From: Daphnia pulex
Taxonomy: Eukaryota > Arthropoda > Branchiopoda > Diplostraca > Daphniidae
Direction: 5' to 3'
NCBI RefSeq assembly: GCF_021134715.1
Contig: NC_060019.1
Span: 13,096,001-13,160,000 of the forward strand
DNA length: 64,000 bases
How positions within the stretch are numbered: the stretch's first letter is position 1; the number at the start of each line of letters is the position of its first letter. Shown in pieces: positions 24,401 to 34,700 of this stretch. The notes under the pieces are model-generated. The model searched no databases, had not been told where the DNA came from, and was given only the letters and a program-made list of their open reading frames with translations. The position numbers were made by a program, and so were the translations under genes.

Positions 24401-26704
24401 GAAAAGCGCCAAGACGAAATCGAGTGCCTCAAAAGGGAGTTGAGTCGCAAAGATTGCATCGAAGTCAAAGGTGATGCGATTCAAGAGGAACTGAAAAATT
24501 TGCGCGACCGATTTTCGAAAGTTCAGATTCAACTCAGTATTTCTAAAGAAGAAATAACAACTCTTAAGGTAATTTATTATTGGTTGTCTTGGTAAACAAG
24601 TATTTACGTAATGTGTATCGAAATATATTAGGAAGCCAACGAAGAAATGAGATCTCGAAGAGAAAGCCTTCTTGATCAGATATCTCATTTGAAAAAGGAC
24701 ATTGAAATTTCCAGTACTGAACGGAAACACGACGAAGGTAGTCAATCTCACTTATTGGAAGAAAACGAAAGGATGCACAAAAATTTGAGCGATATGAAAG
24801 ACGCCAAGGTACATTTTCATTTTAAATTTAAATTGTTGTTCAAATAAATGATTCTATTAATTTTGCAGGCTAAACTTACTAAAGAGAATGCCGAATTCCG
24901 GAAAACCATGGCGGAATACGAGTATACAATTGAAGAGCTAACAATTCAGATTGGTCAGCTAAAAACAATCAAACGTGAACGAGGTTTACTGGAGGAAGAG
25001 CTTAAAACTTTAGCCGCTACTCTTGCTCGGGTTCAACTGGGGAAGTCTCAAATGGAAAAGGAAGTAGACCAGATCCGGAATGAGTGTCAGGTTTCAGATG
25101 TAATTATTGTGTAAAGCATTCCGGGAGGAAACACTCTTTTTAATTATTATTTTTCTTTTAAGGAACAATACGAAAAGTTACAAATCCAGTTGGAAGAAAG
25201 TCGCAGTCGAGAAGCAGCGTTAAAAGAAGAGCTCAAACGTTTGAAGGAAGATTTGAAATGTGCTTCGAATAGTACTGCTGGATCCGTTTCAGAAATTTCC
25301 AGTAAAGAAGCTGAGCTGCTGGAATTGAAAGAAAAATTGGTAGCCATGAAACGGTTGAAAGAAGACGATAAACTCGCACTGGAAAAAGAGTTCAATGAAA
25401 AGCGTGATCAACTTGAAAAAAACAATGAGAAGCTCACAAAAGAAATGTTGAAGCACATGAGACGTGCGGACGAGTTGAGCGAAACCATTCAATCAGTAAT
25501 TATTGTTTTGCATATCATTATCACTTTTTTCAAATAATTTTGTTTTAATAGGTTGAAGAGAAGTTGAAACTAAAATCGCAAAAATGTGATTCTCTTTCCA
25601 AGCGAATTGTCGAACTTGAAAATCAGACTTTGAGTTTAACAGATATTCAGAATCGACTGGTCGATCATGTAACTGCTTGTAACACACGAGTTTTGATTTT
25701 GATTTTAATTCTGTTTTTTCTCAGGAAATTGCCCTAAAGGAAAAGGAAAATGAAACCCAATCCGTAATCAAAGAACTAGAAAAGAAGAATCTTATTATAG
25801 AAGACATGAAACAGCAAAACGAGCGCGTGTTGATGGAGAAAAATGGAGACATAAATCGCTTGGAAAATGGTAGGATATTCAATTTTGTTTGTGAGATTGT
25901 CTAACATACAGCACGTTTACGTATGCCCTTTTAGAGCTGAAGTCCATACTGAGCGGTCATGTCAACTATAAAGGGCCTATCATAAAAGTAGAAGGTCCGG
26001 CCGATGATGAACTGGTAAGGCGTATATGGATTTGAGTCTTTTCATGTTTATCTGACACTAAAAGTTTCTTTTTATTTTCAGCATCAGGACGACGGCTCGC
26101 TGATGGTTACACCAACTCCAGCTAAATCTAGACGAGGTCGTCCCAAGAAAATTGCTTCACCTGTAAGTTACTATTCAAAATCGAATGCAGAGGTCGTCAC
26201 ATTAACATTATTATTGCAGGATTCTATGCAAAAGGAAGTGGAAGAGAACAAATCTGAAACAGGTAGCCAATGCGGTAGTACACGAAGTAGACGAACACTT
26301 AAAACGGAGTTTGCCGCACTACCAAGCTCCACAAAGTATGTTCAATTAATTGTTTGGCTTACATTTAAATTGAATTTTAAAATGTTTTTCCTTCTTTAGG
26401 ACCTCCACTAGAAAACCACGCAAGCCCAAGTCTGATTGTGAAGATGTGGCGCATCCAGCTCATTTTTCTGCCCCACATCTTGAGGAAGATCCTAGCTTGG
26501 AAGCCAGTACTCTGGGATCAAGCAAGAGAAGACTGTACAATGCAAAATGCCCTGATATTCTCCTGCCGTCGTCAACGAAGGTAAAGTTAATTAATATTGA
26601 AACGAGTGTTCTTATTACTTACCTTAAATTTTGTTTTGAAGGAGGAAGCTGCTGATGGATTGGATTTTCCGAAGCGCATGGCCACGCGTAGCCGTAAGCC
26701 GTAA
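21492..26704 (+). CDS. KIF20: Kinesin-6 family motor (KIF20-like), 17 exons
   Basis: Plus-end microtubule motor of the mitotic/cytokinesis class. Exons start at 21492, 22171, 22505, 22966, 23414, 23778, 24143, 24632, 24869, 25163, 25552, 25725, 25935, 26082, 26220, 26400 and 26642; all join in frame to 1389 residues. The motor has a P-loop GATSAGKT (136-143, unlike the usual GQTGSGKT), switch I NHNSSRSH (323-330), switch II DLAGME (358-363) and the NVSPSANLCDETLHVLKF end. A large insertion between the P-loop region and the WVSYCEIYNE strand is the kinesin-6 signature. A long coiled coil fills about residues 500-1230. The tail is basic, with an AT-hook-like RRGRPKK at 1260-1266 and RKPRKPK. 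Length lies between KIF20A (about 890) and KIF20B (about 1820); the SSKRRLYNAK tail motif leans to KIF20B. An in-frame ATG at 21408 would add 28 residues but has weaker context. Poly(A) signal AATAAA at 26833-26838. Confidence 0.9.
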
Positions 26705-26832
26705 CTCGTGCTCAAAGTGGATTTTAAACTAAAAATATCCAATTTATTATATTCACGTTTTGTTTTGGTACACTGTTATGTATGATATAATTTCTGCTAA
26801 TAAGTGTCGAATCTAGATTTCATTGTCTCAGT

Positions 26833-26838
26833 AATAAA
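26833..26838 (+). terminator. Polyadenylation signal of the kinesin gene
   Basis: AATAAA lies about 130 bp after the kinesin stop codon. RPA3 on the other strand has its own signal (TTTATT, 27026-27031), so the two transcripts end tail to tail about 190 bp apart. Confidence 0.5.
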
Positions 26839-27086
26839 CAACTAATTGAGTTGTATATATATATGAAATCTTATAACTAAAAGTAAAACCAAACTATTAG
26901 CGTGTTGATGAGGTTCAAAATACTATATTGGATGGTCTAAATGGCTGGGTCATCTGTGGCTCTTTCCATTAAGAAATATTACACAAAAAGGTAAAATTAT
27001 GACATTAGGAATAGTTTTCACAAGGTTTATTTCTTCAGCAGTTGACACAATTACAATCTCACAGAGTCACACGTAGTTCCCATAAA

Positions 27087-27653
27087 TCACTTACTCAGGA
27101 ATTTGACAGCTTCATTGTAGGTGTTATCATCTATAAAAAAAAAGAAAAAAAGAGCAAAATAAATAAATAATGTTCTGTCAATAAGTTTAAAATATTTAGC
27201 TCACCAAAATCCCGAGTCAGTTCTGGTAAAAGCAAATTGTAACTTTCAGCTTGGATCCGCTGTCCATCAAACTTCCCTCTGATTTGCACCATGCCATCAA
27301 GATGCTCCCCTAACTGAAGAGAACATAACATGTATAGTATAATACTAATGTTTAAAATCTATTTGAGATATTTCTCACTGGCTGCGACAAAACCACTGGG
27401 ATATTTTTCTGATCAGTAGTTTTCAACATGAACTGGCGACCATTACTTGCAACCTGTGACAAACACAATTATAGAATATAAGATTACAATGTCACAAGGA
27501 AAAGAAAGTTAAAAATAAATAATTTCAAATACAATTGAACATAAAATTTACCTCTTGAGGATAACCCATGATACAGACATCTTCGTTATCGTATTCACGA
27601 GCCAAGAGCATCGTTCCGATAACTCGGATTGAAGATTTGACAGGATACTGCAT
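27087..27653 (-). CDS. RPA3: Replication protein A small subunit (RPA3/RPA14)
   Basis: OB-fold subunit of the single-stranded DNA binding complex RPA, needed for replication and repair. Minus-strand exons: 27653-27552, 27453-27379, 27313-27205, 27130-27087; 109 residues, against 121 in human. Recognition rests on the OB-fold pattern NGRQFMLKTTDQKNIPVVL, the GMVQIRGKF strand (compare the IVEVVGRV strand of vertebrate RPA3) and the C-terminal helix DDNTYNEAVKFLSK, the trimerisation helix that packs with RPA1 and RPA2. The start is less certain: an acceptor-like TTTTAG directly precedes the ATG, so a short upstream coding exon is possible. The family is small and diverged, but order and length fit well. 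Confidence 0.8.
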
Positions 27654-27973
27654 GACTAAAATTGAAATTTTGAGTATTGCCTGTTAAAAGTTTTGTTTTC
27701 AAAGAAGTATAATAACGAATGAAGTATGAAGATCAAACTACCTTGAGGGAACTAAATCACTTCCGGAGATGCAGACAACGAAACGTTTTGGCGCGTTTAG
27801 TAAAACGACTATTGCTAAGGATGAAGAAGTAGTTCTATTTGTTTTCCCGCTGTTTTCCCTCGGAAGTTGAAATAGCAGACTACGATAACCATGCAGATTC
27901 ATAACTGCAGTCGTCGCAAAAGGATTCAAGGTGATCGCAGGTGCGGCGTAATTCTCAATCCAGATCATACATT
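27654..27973. promoter_or_regulatory. Shared divergent promoter region, RPA3 / OXCT1
   Basis: 320 bp separate the two start codons. An open frame on the minus strand (27738-27968) has no family resemblance and is treated as chance. No TATA box is obvious. Confidence 0.45.
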
Positions 27974-30383
27974 ATGGCGCTCTTTCGCAGTATTTCGTTT
28001 TCTAAGAAAATTTCTATTAATTCTGTAGCACTCCTATCTCTGAACCAACATAAACTTGTAAGTGTTCACAGAATTTTATATGATCAGGTTAGAATTCTAG
28101 TTGATAAACTTGTTTTTTAAGAAACATCACGTAGGCCTACACTGGTTCACACGATTTTTATTTTGGTTGTTTGCTCCTTTAGGCGAATTCCTTTAGTACC
28201 AGTAATAAAAAAAGAGCTCAGTTTTATGAGAACTCTTTAGAAGCAGTGAAAGATATTCCATCTGGATCAAAGCTCTTAGTTGGAGGTAAACTATTGATAC
28301 CGACTCATTTTCCAATCATGAACTAACCAACATTCTGTGCCAGGATTTGGATTGTGTGGTATACCTGAGAATCTGATTTCTGGTCTTTTGGAGTCCCAAG
28401 TCAATAACCTAACTGTGGTCAGTAACAACTGTGGTGTGGACAACTTTGGCCTGGGTCTCCTTCTAAAGCAGCGACAGATTTGCCATGTGATTGCCTCGTA
28501 TGTTGGTGAGAATGCAGAATTCGAGAGACAATATCTTTCAGGAGAGATTCTCTTGGAGCTGACACCACAAGGAACTTTGGCAGAACGAATCAGAGCTGGT
28601 AATCACAGAAGAAAATTCAAATAATGAGTAATAGACTTAACATGTCTTCCTTTTGCAACATTTCAGGAGGTGCAGGAATTCCAGCATTTTTCACACCAAC
28701 CGGATATGGTACACTAGTGCACGAAGGTACAATTCATTTTTTAATTTGATGTTAGTGGTTAAGTAATAATAAATTAAATTCATTTAGGTGGGTCACCCAT
28801 TCGATATGGTCCTGGTGGCAAGGTTGTACAGCAGAGCGCCCCGAGGGAGAGTCGGAACTTTAATGGATCAGATTATATTATGGAGGAAGCAATTACAGGA
28901 GATTTTGCCTTAGTTAAGGCATGGAAAGCTGACAAAGCAGGAAACTTGGTTTTCAGGTAATAATTGGAAAGTTGAATTATATATTACAATAAACCCCACA
29001 TTTTCGTTTACCTACCGCTAATTGGAACTGTCAAATTTTATCTGCAGGAAGTCTGCTCGCAATTTCAACCCAACAATGTGCAAGGCAGCAAAAATAACAA
29101 TTGCCGAGGTTGAAGAAATTGTTGAGAACGGTACCATTCCACCAGAAGATGTTCATGTTCCATCTATCTATGTTCAAAGGGTTCTCTTGGGCTCGAAATT
29201 CGAGAAACGCATCGAGGTAATCAAAAATGTTTCCTTTATGAGTTTGGGCCATACTAACCCCTCACTGATTTTGAAAATAGAAAGTCACGGTGAAGAAAAC
29301 CTCCGGTGGTAAGTCTGCCGCTGCAACTAGTCCTGCACATTTGATGAGAGAACGAATTGTGCGGCGAGCAGCCTTGGAATTCAAAGACGGAATGTTCGGT
29401 GTGTAAGATATCTTTCTTTCTATTTGCATCTTTAACATGGTCTTAATTAGCCTTCTTTTTTTCCCCCCTGTCTCAGCCAATTTGGGGATTGGCATGCCGA
29501 TGTTGGCAAGCAACTACATTCCACCTGGCATGAGTGTAGTTTTGCAGAGCGAAAACGGCATCTTAGGCCTAGGCCCCTTCCCCAATGCCGGAGAACAGGA
29601 CCCTGATTTGATTAACGCTGGCAAAGAGACTGTGACCGTCTTGCCTGGCGGAGCTTATTTCTCCAGCGATGAGAGCTTCGCCATGATTCGGGGCGGACAC
29701 GTCCAACTCACCATTTTGGGCGCTATGCAAGTCTCCAGTAACGGAGATCTCGCCAACTGGATGATTCCAGTAAATCAGTTGATTAATCCTATAACAATTT
29801 CGAAAAACTAATCCCATGTGTTATTTGTTTCAAGGGACGCCTAGTGAAAGGAATGGGTACGCGATAAACAACGATACTCTCTCTTAAATTTTTGTGTTGA
29901 CGTGTGCCGCCTAACGGACCGAGAAACGAGCGAGAAAACCCACCAAGCCCATTTTCTTTTATGCTAAAATTTTCCTTGTTTCACGTGTTTACTGTTTTCC
30001 ACTTCCAAAGGTGGTGCTATGGATTTGGTTGCTGCACCTGGAACGAAAGTCGTCATCGCCATGGAACACACTGCCAAAGGAGGTGCTCACAAGATTCTCG
30101 AAGAGTGCACATTACCGTTGACTGGAAAGGAGTGCGTCGACATGATTATCACAGAGAAGGTGGGTCTTTTGGGGAAATTTCTGCAATTCCAAATGTTTGT
30201 TACTTACACAGCCGAAACGTTTATGCTCCATTCCAGGCTGTTTTCGAAGTAGCCAAGGGCCGAGGACTTGTCCTCACTGAATTAGCCGAAGGTGTCACCG
30301 TCCAAGAAGTTGTTGACGCTACCGGTTGCATGTTCGAGGTCTCCCCCGACTTGAAACCCATGGGCCAAATCAGTGTCGACTAA
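27974..30383 (+). CDS. OXCT1: Mitochondrial succinyl-CoA:3-ketoacid CoA transferase (SCOT)
   Basis: Transfers CoA from succinyl-CoA to acetoacetate, the key step of ketone-body use in the mitochondrial matrix. Exons: 27974-28087, 28183-28285, 28344-28598, 28667-28726, 28788-28956, 29048-29216, 29281-29398, 29477-29769, 29835-29856, 30011-30159, 30237-30383; 532 residues (human 520). The N-terminus has an Arg/Lys/Ser-rich amphipathic presequence. The alpha half contains [13 protein letters not shown] and [16 protein letters not shown]; the beta half begins [13 protein letters not shown] and has GIGMPML. The catalytic glutamate is E355 in QSENGILG, the residue that forms the enzyme-CoA thioester in this family. 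[14 protein letters not shown] and GGAMDLV are also conserved. Exon 9 is a 22-nt micro-exon encoding GRLVKGM. The two halves are fused, as in animals. Confidence 0.97.
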
Positions 30384-31712
30384 GATTTTTTTAATTTTCA
30401 CTAATGAAATGAATCCCAACAAAAGACAAAAAAAAAGACACAAACAAAACCCCAATGAAGTCGCCAGTTTTATCTTCAGTTACAACTCATTATCTCCAAA
30501 TGCTCTTATGTTAAAAAAACACAAATAATAATAATACAGCAGTTGTTTAGGTTGATCCCCACTAGCCGCAGTGGATTTATTTGGCAGCCGAGGGTATTAC
30601 ACCTTTGGCTTCGCTCCGGGAGACGATTATTGTGGGTACTCTCAAGGCCAGGCTGTTGCTCCATCATCGTCAAAACGTAAAACGGTCGCGATTTTAGATT
30701 TACTTCTTCCTAAGCAGTAGTTGTTGATTAACTCATAACTGCCATTCACTTCCAAATGTTTTTCCTTTCGTTTCTTTCTCTTTTTGGTTTTTCGAATTAA
30801 TTTCGCTTGGCTTTTTTTACTGCTCGTCGATGAAACGTCATCCACGCCCAGTGAAACCGCCCAGTGAAATCGGACACTCTTCATCATGAGGCATATTAGC
30901 GCTAAGCACTTAATATTTATTTTACTTTTTTTTTTGTTTAACTTAGAACTGAGTCTATATCTATTTGGATGGCTGTGGTTTCGCTTCGAGAGTCTATACT
31001 ATAAGAAGGATGAAAAGCAAACTAGGTCAGAAAAAGAAAAACGAAATGAAATAAATAACTTGTAGTAAGGCAACTTGCATCGCTTCGGATGGACCCTCCA
31101 ACCGGCGAGAACTCTTGAAACCAGCGCCAGTCCTCCTTTTGTTGAGCGTGAGTGTGCAACCCCCTCCCATCCTCCTCCTATCCCTTCTCGTGATATAAAA
31201 CGACCAGCAGGTCTGGATGAGAAGCTCAGTTGCCTCCGGTCGAGCGGTGCGTGTCGAGCGCTCCAGCCAAAACACGATTCCCCCTTCTTTTTCTTTTTTT
31301 TTGGTTTCTCTTCATTTTTATTTTGAACGAATCACCACACCACACACACACACTCTCGCTTCGTTAAATCCCCTCTGGCTGTCGTTCTCTCTCTGGTTAT
31401 TTCCCTCATATCCATTGAAGAAGAAGAAGAGTTTCCTCGCCCTCTGTCATCCTTTGGCCAGACGACTGGCGGCCGAGGAATAGCAGCCCAAACAATTTAA
31501 ATCATCAACCGGTCAACAAAACGGATCCATCTTACTACGTGACGGTCTCACTCTCTCTCACCTTGGTATGTCCTTATTTTGATTCAGTTGGCCATGACGG
31601 GCCCCTTTTTGTTTTGGTTGTTTTGTTTTTCTGTCGGTGGAATGTCTGCCCCTTTTTTTTATTGATGATTTGTTTTGGCAACATTCGATCAGATAAAGAG
31701 TAGGACGTCGCC
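30384..31712. other. OXCT1 3' UTR and 5' region of the Limpet gene
   Basis: No coding exon. A TATA box and initiator at 31194-31231 mark a probable start for the upstream Limpet transcript. A 5' UTR exon appears to run to about 31566 (CCTTG/gtatgt). An acceptor-like gatcag near 31692 precedes the first coding ATG at 31713. Confidence 0.45.
31194..31231 (+). promoter_or_regulatory. Core promoter of the upstream Limpet transcript
   Basis: TATAAAA at 31194-31200 is followed by an arthropod-type initiator TCAGTT at 31226-31231, with the initiator A at 31228, 34 bp downstream. The spacing is close to the usual -30 position. It lies about 480 bp before the first coding exon, separated by a likely 5' UTR intron. 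Confidence 0.55.
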
Positions 31713-34700
31713 ATGGAGACGATGCAGAACATCAATAGCGTGTCGGTAGTGATGGACGATTCGAGTACAAGAATCAGTGTCACTCAACAAGACAATCAAT
31801 TGCTGTTGGTAACCAACGGCCAGTCTCGTGACATCATCGGATCATTGAATCAGCACCCGCCGATGAAAATGCCCGACCCGCTGGAAGTCTTCAAGCAAAC
31901 GGTAAACATCATTTTTTGTTTTTAAATTCATTTCCCCCCTCGTATCCCTGTCCATATTTTTCTCGTCTTGTTTGCGCGCCCCCCTGTTATCACACGCGCG
32001 ACTTGAATGCCGGAAGGTGATTCAACCGCAGGGAAACTGAAGCCGCAAAGTTCCCGGATTTTGTTTCCCCTCGCTTTCCATCGGGAATTTTCTTTTTATT
32101 TAAATCTTCATTCGGAAAGTGGGAAGAAGAAGAAGAAACCGAATGTTACACGCCGAACTTGGGTGTAGTAGTAAAAAATCAGACAGACATGACGGTTTTT
32201 TCTTCTTCCTGCTTCTTCCTGCGCGCTATTATAACCGACTTGTTGTCTGTATATGGCGATGATGTCACCTTGCAAGAAGTTTGGCCCGTCCTGTGTACAA
32301 GTCTCTCTTAATGCATTGCACAAAGAAGACGCGTTGCACGGCGTTGCACAAGGGAGCGGGGCAGGGGGGAAAAAATTTCACTCGTTTTGTTTTCTCGAAC
32401 GGTGGAAGTAAAGCAAAGAGTCACGCTCCATTTCCGTCGTCAGCCTGCGACCCTGGGTGGTGTGGGTTTCGTGGCACGCCAAAAACCCGTCAAGTCGATT
32501 TGGGCGGTGAGGTTAGACAATCGACAACCGAAAAGAAAGAAATGTGGAAAAAAAGAAAAAGGAAAAAGAGGATTTGGTTGCTAATCGCCAGAGCGGGAAA
32601 GTTGAAATTTATTTTTGTTTTGTTTTTTTCTGGTCTTGCGTGCGAGAGAGAATTTATTGCACATGTTGTGTGTGTGTGCGAAGATGACGGAGAATCTGTG
32701 GTGGCCGGTTGAAGAGGAAAGGCAACGAATGAAATGCACATAAAAGCCGACTAAACAGTCAAGTGAGGCAAGGCAGTCAGGCAGGCTATAAAATGTTTTG
32801 TACCAACGGAAAAGTAGTGACCGAAACTCTGGAGAGAAAGAAAGAAAGAAAAAAACACGAAGAAAGAACGGGGGACCCAACCCAAATGGTTTTCGATGCA
32901 GTCATGGCCGCTCCTTGTACGGTCATGGTCTCTTACTTTACAAAACAAAAAACAGCTCCTCTTTTTTTATTTTTTTTTTATTTTACTGGATACCCCCAGT
33001 GTGTCTCCGCGCAGTTTTTCTTGTTTTCAATTCCAATTCGTCTGGGCAAAAAAAAACAAAAATGATCCACCGGCGATTTGGCGTTCAATTTGGATTGGAG
33101 CAGCGGAATTTATTTGTTGTTTCCATGTGACTGGTGAAAACTTCCGCTTCGCTGTCAACCGTCATTTGTTAGTGTAGCAATCACGCGGGGGGGATTGTAT
33201 TGTAAAAAGATTGTGGAAAACTTGTTTGCCGTTCGTCTTTTTTACAGCTACTCGTTTTTTTCTGTCTGTCGTTTTCGCTGTTCGTCGTTTTTCAACGCTG
33301 TGGAATGCAGCCGCTCTCCCCTCGCAAGAATCTTGACGTTGCAACCAAAAGGCTACCGGTAATTCAGGAAATCAAATGCCACGATAACAGGTGAGCGCAA
33401 GTTAAAAGAGGGAGGCAGCCGGAATGCGTCATCTGCTTTCCCTGCCTATATTTTGAATAAATATTTCCTGAAATGTTGGCCGGAGTATCCGTCGCGTGTT
33501 TGAACCCTGTAGAAACAGATACGCATCCCTCCGGTGTAGGTTGTAGGAGTCGATTTCTTGTTCGCCCCTCTCGGTGTCTTATTAGCCACGCTAAGGTTTC
33601 CCGACCGCTAGCAACGGGCGGACCAGACGGTTCCTCGCAGGTAGAAAAAAAAGAGATGAAAATGGGCTAGCAGACTTGGCTTTCAAAGTCTGGCCGAGAG
33701 ATAGAGAATCCCTTAAGTTGCCGTCCGCCGTAAAAGGCCAACACCACCACATTCATGGGAGGGGGTAGCCAAAGCCAAACAACAAAACAAAAAATGCTTG
33801 CGAGAGTCGATTCCGTCACGCGGCAAAAGGTTCTGGACGGCCACCAGATTTCGTCTTGTTCTGGCTCACGATTTTCTTCCGAGAATCGAGAGCCTCGCAA
33901 ATGAAATCGCAGGTAAACAAGGAGTAGGAGGAGGTGGTGGTGCAGTTGGCATCCGCCAATAGTCACGACAATGGCATTTTTTTCTCTCTCTCGCGATTAT
34001 TCCCCCCTTGACGCTTTTCCGGCGACTAGACTATAGAACCGGGCGAGCGACCAGCTGACGCGATTCCATCACAATATGATCCTTTGCTTCCTCCCTTTCT
34101 CCATTGGCTCGTCCGTATTTGGCAGGGCCCAGTGACGTCAACAATCCTATCCATTACCCGCAGCTCTTTTTGCCCGTCGTGTAGTCGTAAGTCCATATTG
34201 GAACGAAACAAACGATCAATTTCAAAAGGCACCCAAAGAGCTTTCTCTCTCTCCGTGTGGATTAAAAACGAAACGTGATAGCCCATTTTTCGACTCATCG
34301 GGTCAGTTTGAGTTGGGAAATGACTTGTTACCCCACTCGCTCACATTTGAGGTGAAATGGCATCATCATCAGAGCCCATTTTGAAAAAAAGCAGCAACCT
34401 TTTTGGCCTCGTCTCGCACACTGCAATAACGGATGCATTTCAAATGAGACGGGAACCACCCAGCTGAAACGCAACCCAAAAAAATTGATTGGTGCTTGAT
34501 GAATTTTTTTACTCCTGCAGTTCCTTTTGTGGTTTTTCTTTCTCTCGTGCGTCTGCAGCGTTTTCTACAGTAGTTTTATGGGTTGAGACATTGTGCGTGA
34601 AGGGTTCGTGATTGAATGTGCGAGCCCGAGCAGTTACGGGAGGTGGCCTCTTTTTATTTTTTCGGGTTTATTTTTGTTGTTTTTTCTTTCGTTCGATTAT

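Noticed and set aside
27738-27968. 76-codon minus-strand frame between RPA3 and OXCT1
   Set aside because: No resemblance to RPA3 N-termini and it lies in the shared promoter; treated as chance.
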